Shown piece after piece: positions 63,523 to 64,000 of a DNA stretch of 64,000 bases. Position 1 is the stretch's first letter; each line of letters begins with the position of its first letter. The translations under genes were made by a program, and so were the position numbers. The notes beneath the pieces were generated by a model, which was not told where the DNA came from, ran no database searches, and worked only from the letters and a program-made list of their open reading frames with translations. The stretch is taken from the NCBI GenBank assembly GCA_019914945.1, contig CM034101.1:15077188-15141187 (forward strand). Direction: 5' to 3'. Origin of the DNA: Typha latifolia (taxonomy: Eukaryota; Streptophyta; Magnoliopsida; Poales; Typhaceae).

Positions 63523-64000
63523 CTGGTGATGATATAAATAAATAAAAAGGTGAATGTGAGCATACTTTTTATAGAAACATTACAAGGTGTTTAGAAAAGA
63601 TGATGCACAGTTGCAGATGAACAACAGTTAAAATGGAAGAGTGAATTACAGGAATAGACCATTAATGATTCCTTTTGAGTCAAAAATATAATAAAAAAAT
63701 AAAAAAAGTATTGTAAACAAAATTTTCAATACAAAATATAAGGTTTACTCAAATTATTATATTCTACAAAAGCTAAAATAGCTATACTGCATATATCTAA
63801 CTTCTTCACTTTTGACAATAACTGTCTGATCTCAATACCTCATGAGATTGTTCATGTACATATGTGGTTATGTTATACCTGAGTGATAATCTACCACATG
63901 CATATATATTCTAAATGAGAAAGTGCTCGAGTTGTTCTTCTCATTACGTGGTATAAGAGTGTGATTAGAGTTTGCTCTATTTTTTTCTTTTCTTTGTCAT

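Overview
This window is nuclear DNA from a flowering plant. The genes have many GT-AG introns in an AT-rich background and encode plant-specific families: a double B-box protein, a subfamily I GATA factor, SH3P2, a KIN-7 kinesin with a RING finger, and a plastid/mitochondrial-type CRM protein. A plant tRNA-Pro, an Au-like SINE, a Ty3/Gypsy element with a chromodomain, a LINE and a hAT-like element are also present. The long introns and GC-rich coding exons would suit a monocot, but I do not assign a species.

Layout. (1) 1155-5087 (+): 3' two thirds of an EDA2-like S28 serine peptidase; its 5' part lies left of the window. (2) 6070-19047 (-): complete 15-exon, 674-residue DUF726/TMCO4-like membrane alpha/beta hydrolase, tail-to-tail with EDA2. 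Its intron 7 is 6.2 kb and holds a decayed Gypsy element (about 9.55-12.65 kb), itself split by an 834-bp hAT-like element with an 8-bp target duplication, plus a 1.36-kb foldback structure with arms of about 550 bp. Another intron holds a SINE. (3) 19.05-27.2 kb: gene-poor and AT-rich, apart from a GC-rich ACGT-core cluster near 26 kb. (4) 27401-28494 (+): GATA factor with a probable 5'-UTR intron. (5) 28.5-33.6 kb: no gene recognised; long CT and AT microsatellites. (6) 34157-35909 (-): two-exon CRM-domain protein. (7) 36040-36111 (+): tRNA-Pro(CGG), 130 bp upstream of and divergent from the CRM gene, followed within 100 bp by a 5'-truncated LINE (36212-37646, -). (8) 38672-45039 (-): complete 10-exon SH3P2 orthologue. 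(9) 45.0-52.8 kb: gene-poor, with one RNase H remnant. (10) 52871-53711 (+): three-exon double B-box protein of BBX20/21 type. (11) 55627-63522 (-), continuing past the right edge: KIN-7 kinesin with part of the motor, coiled coils and a C-terminal RING finger.

The genes do not form a pathway; this is ordinary euchromatic gene space. Exon boundaries were read by eye from translation and splice dinucleotides. In every complete gene the exon lengths sum to a multiple of three, and the joined frames match the families named. The most notable structures are the nested transposons and the foldback inside an intron of a conserved gene, a possible hAT excision footprint, the GATA leader intron that would remove an overlapping upstream ORF, and the tRNA-Pro/CRM divergent pair. 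I found no candidate for a wholly new biological system.
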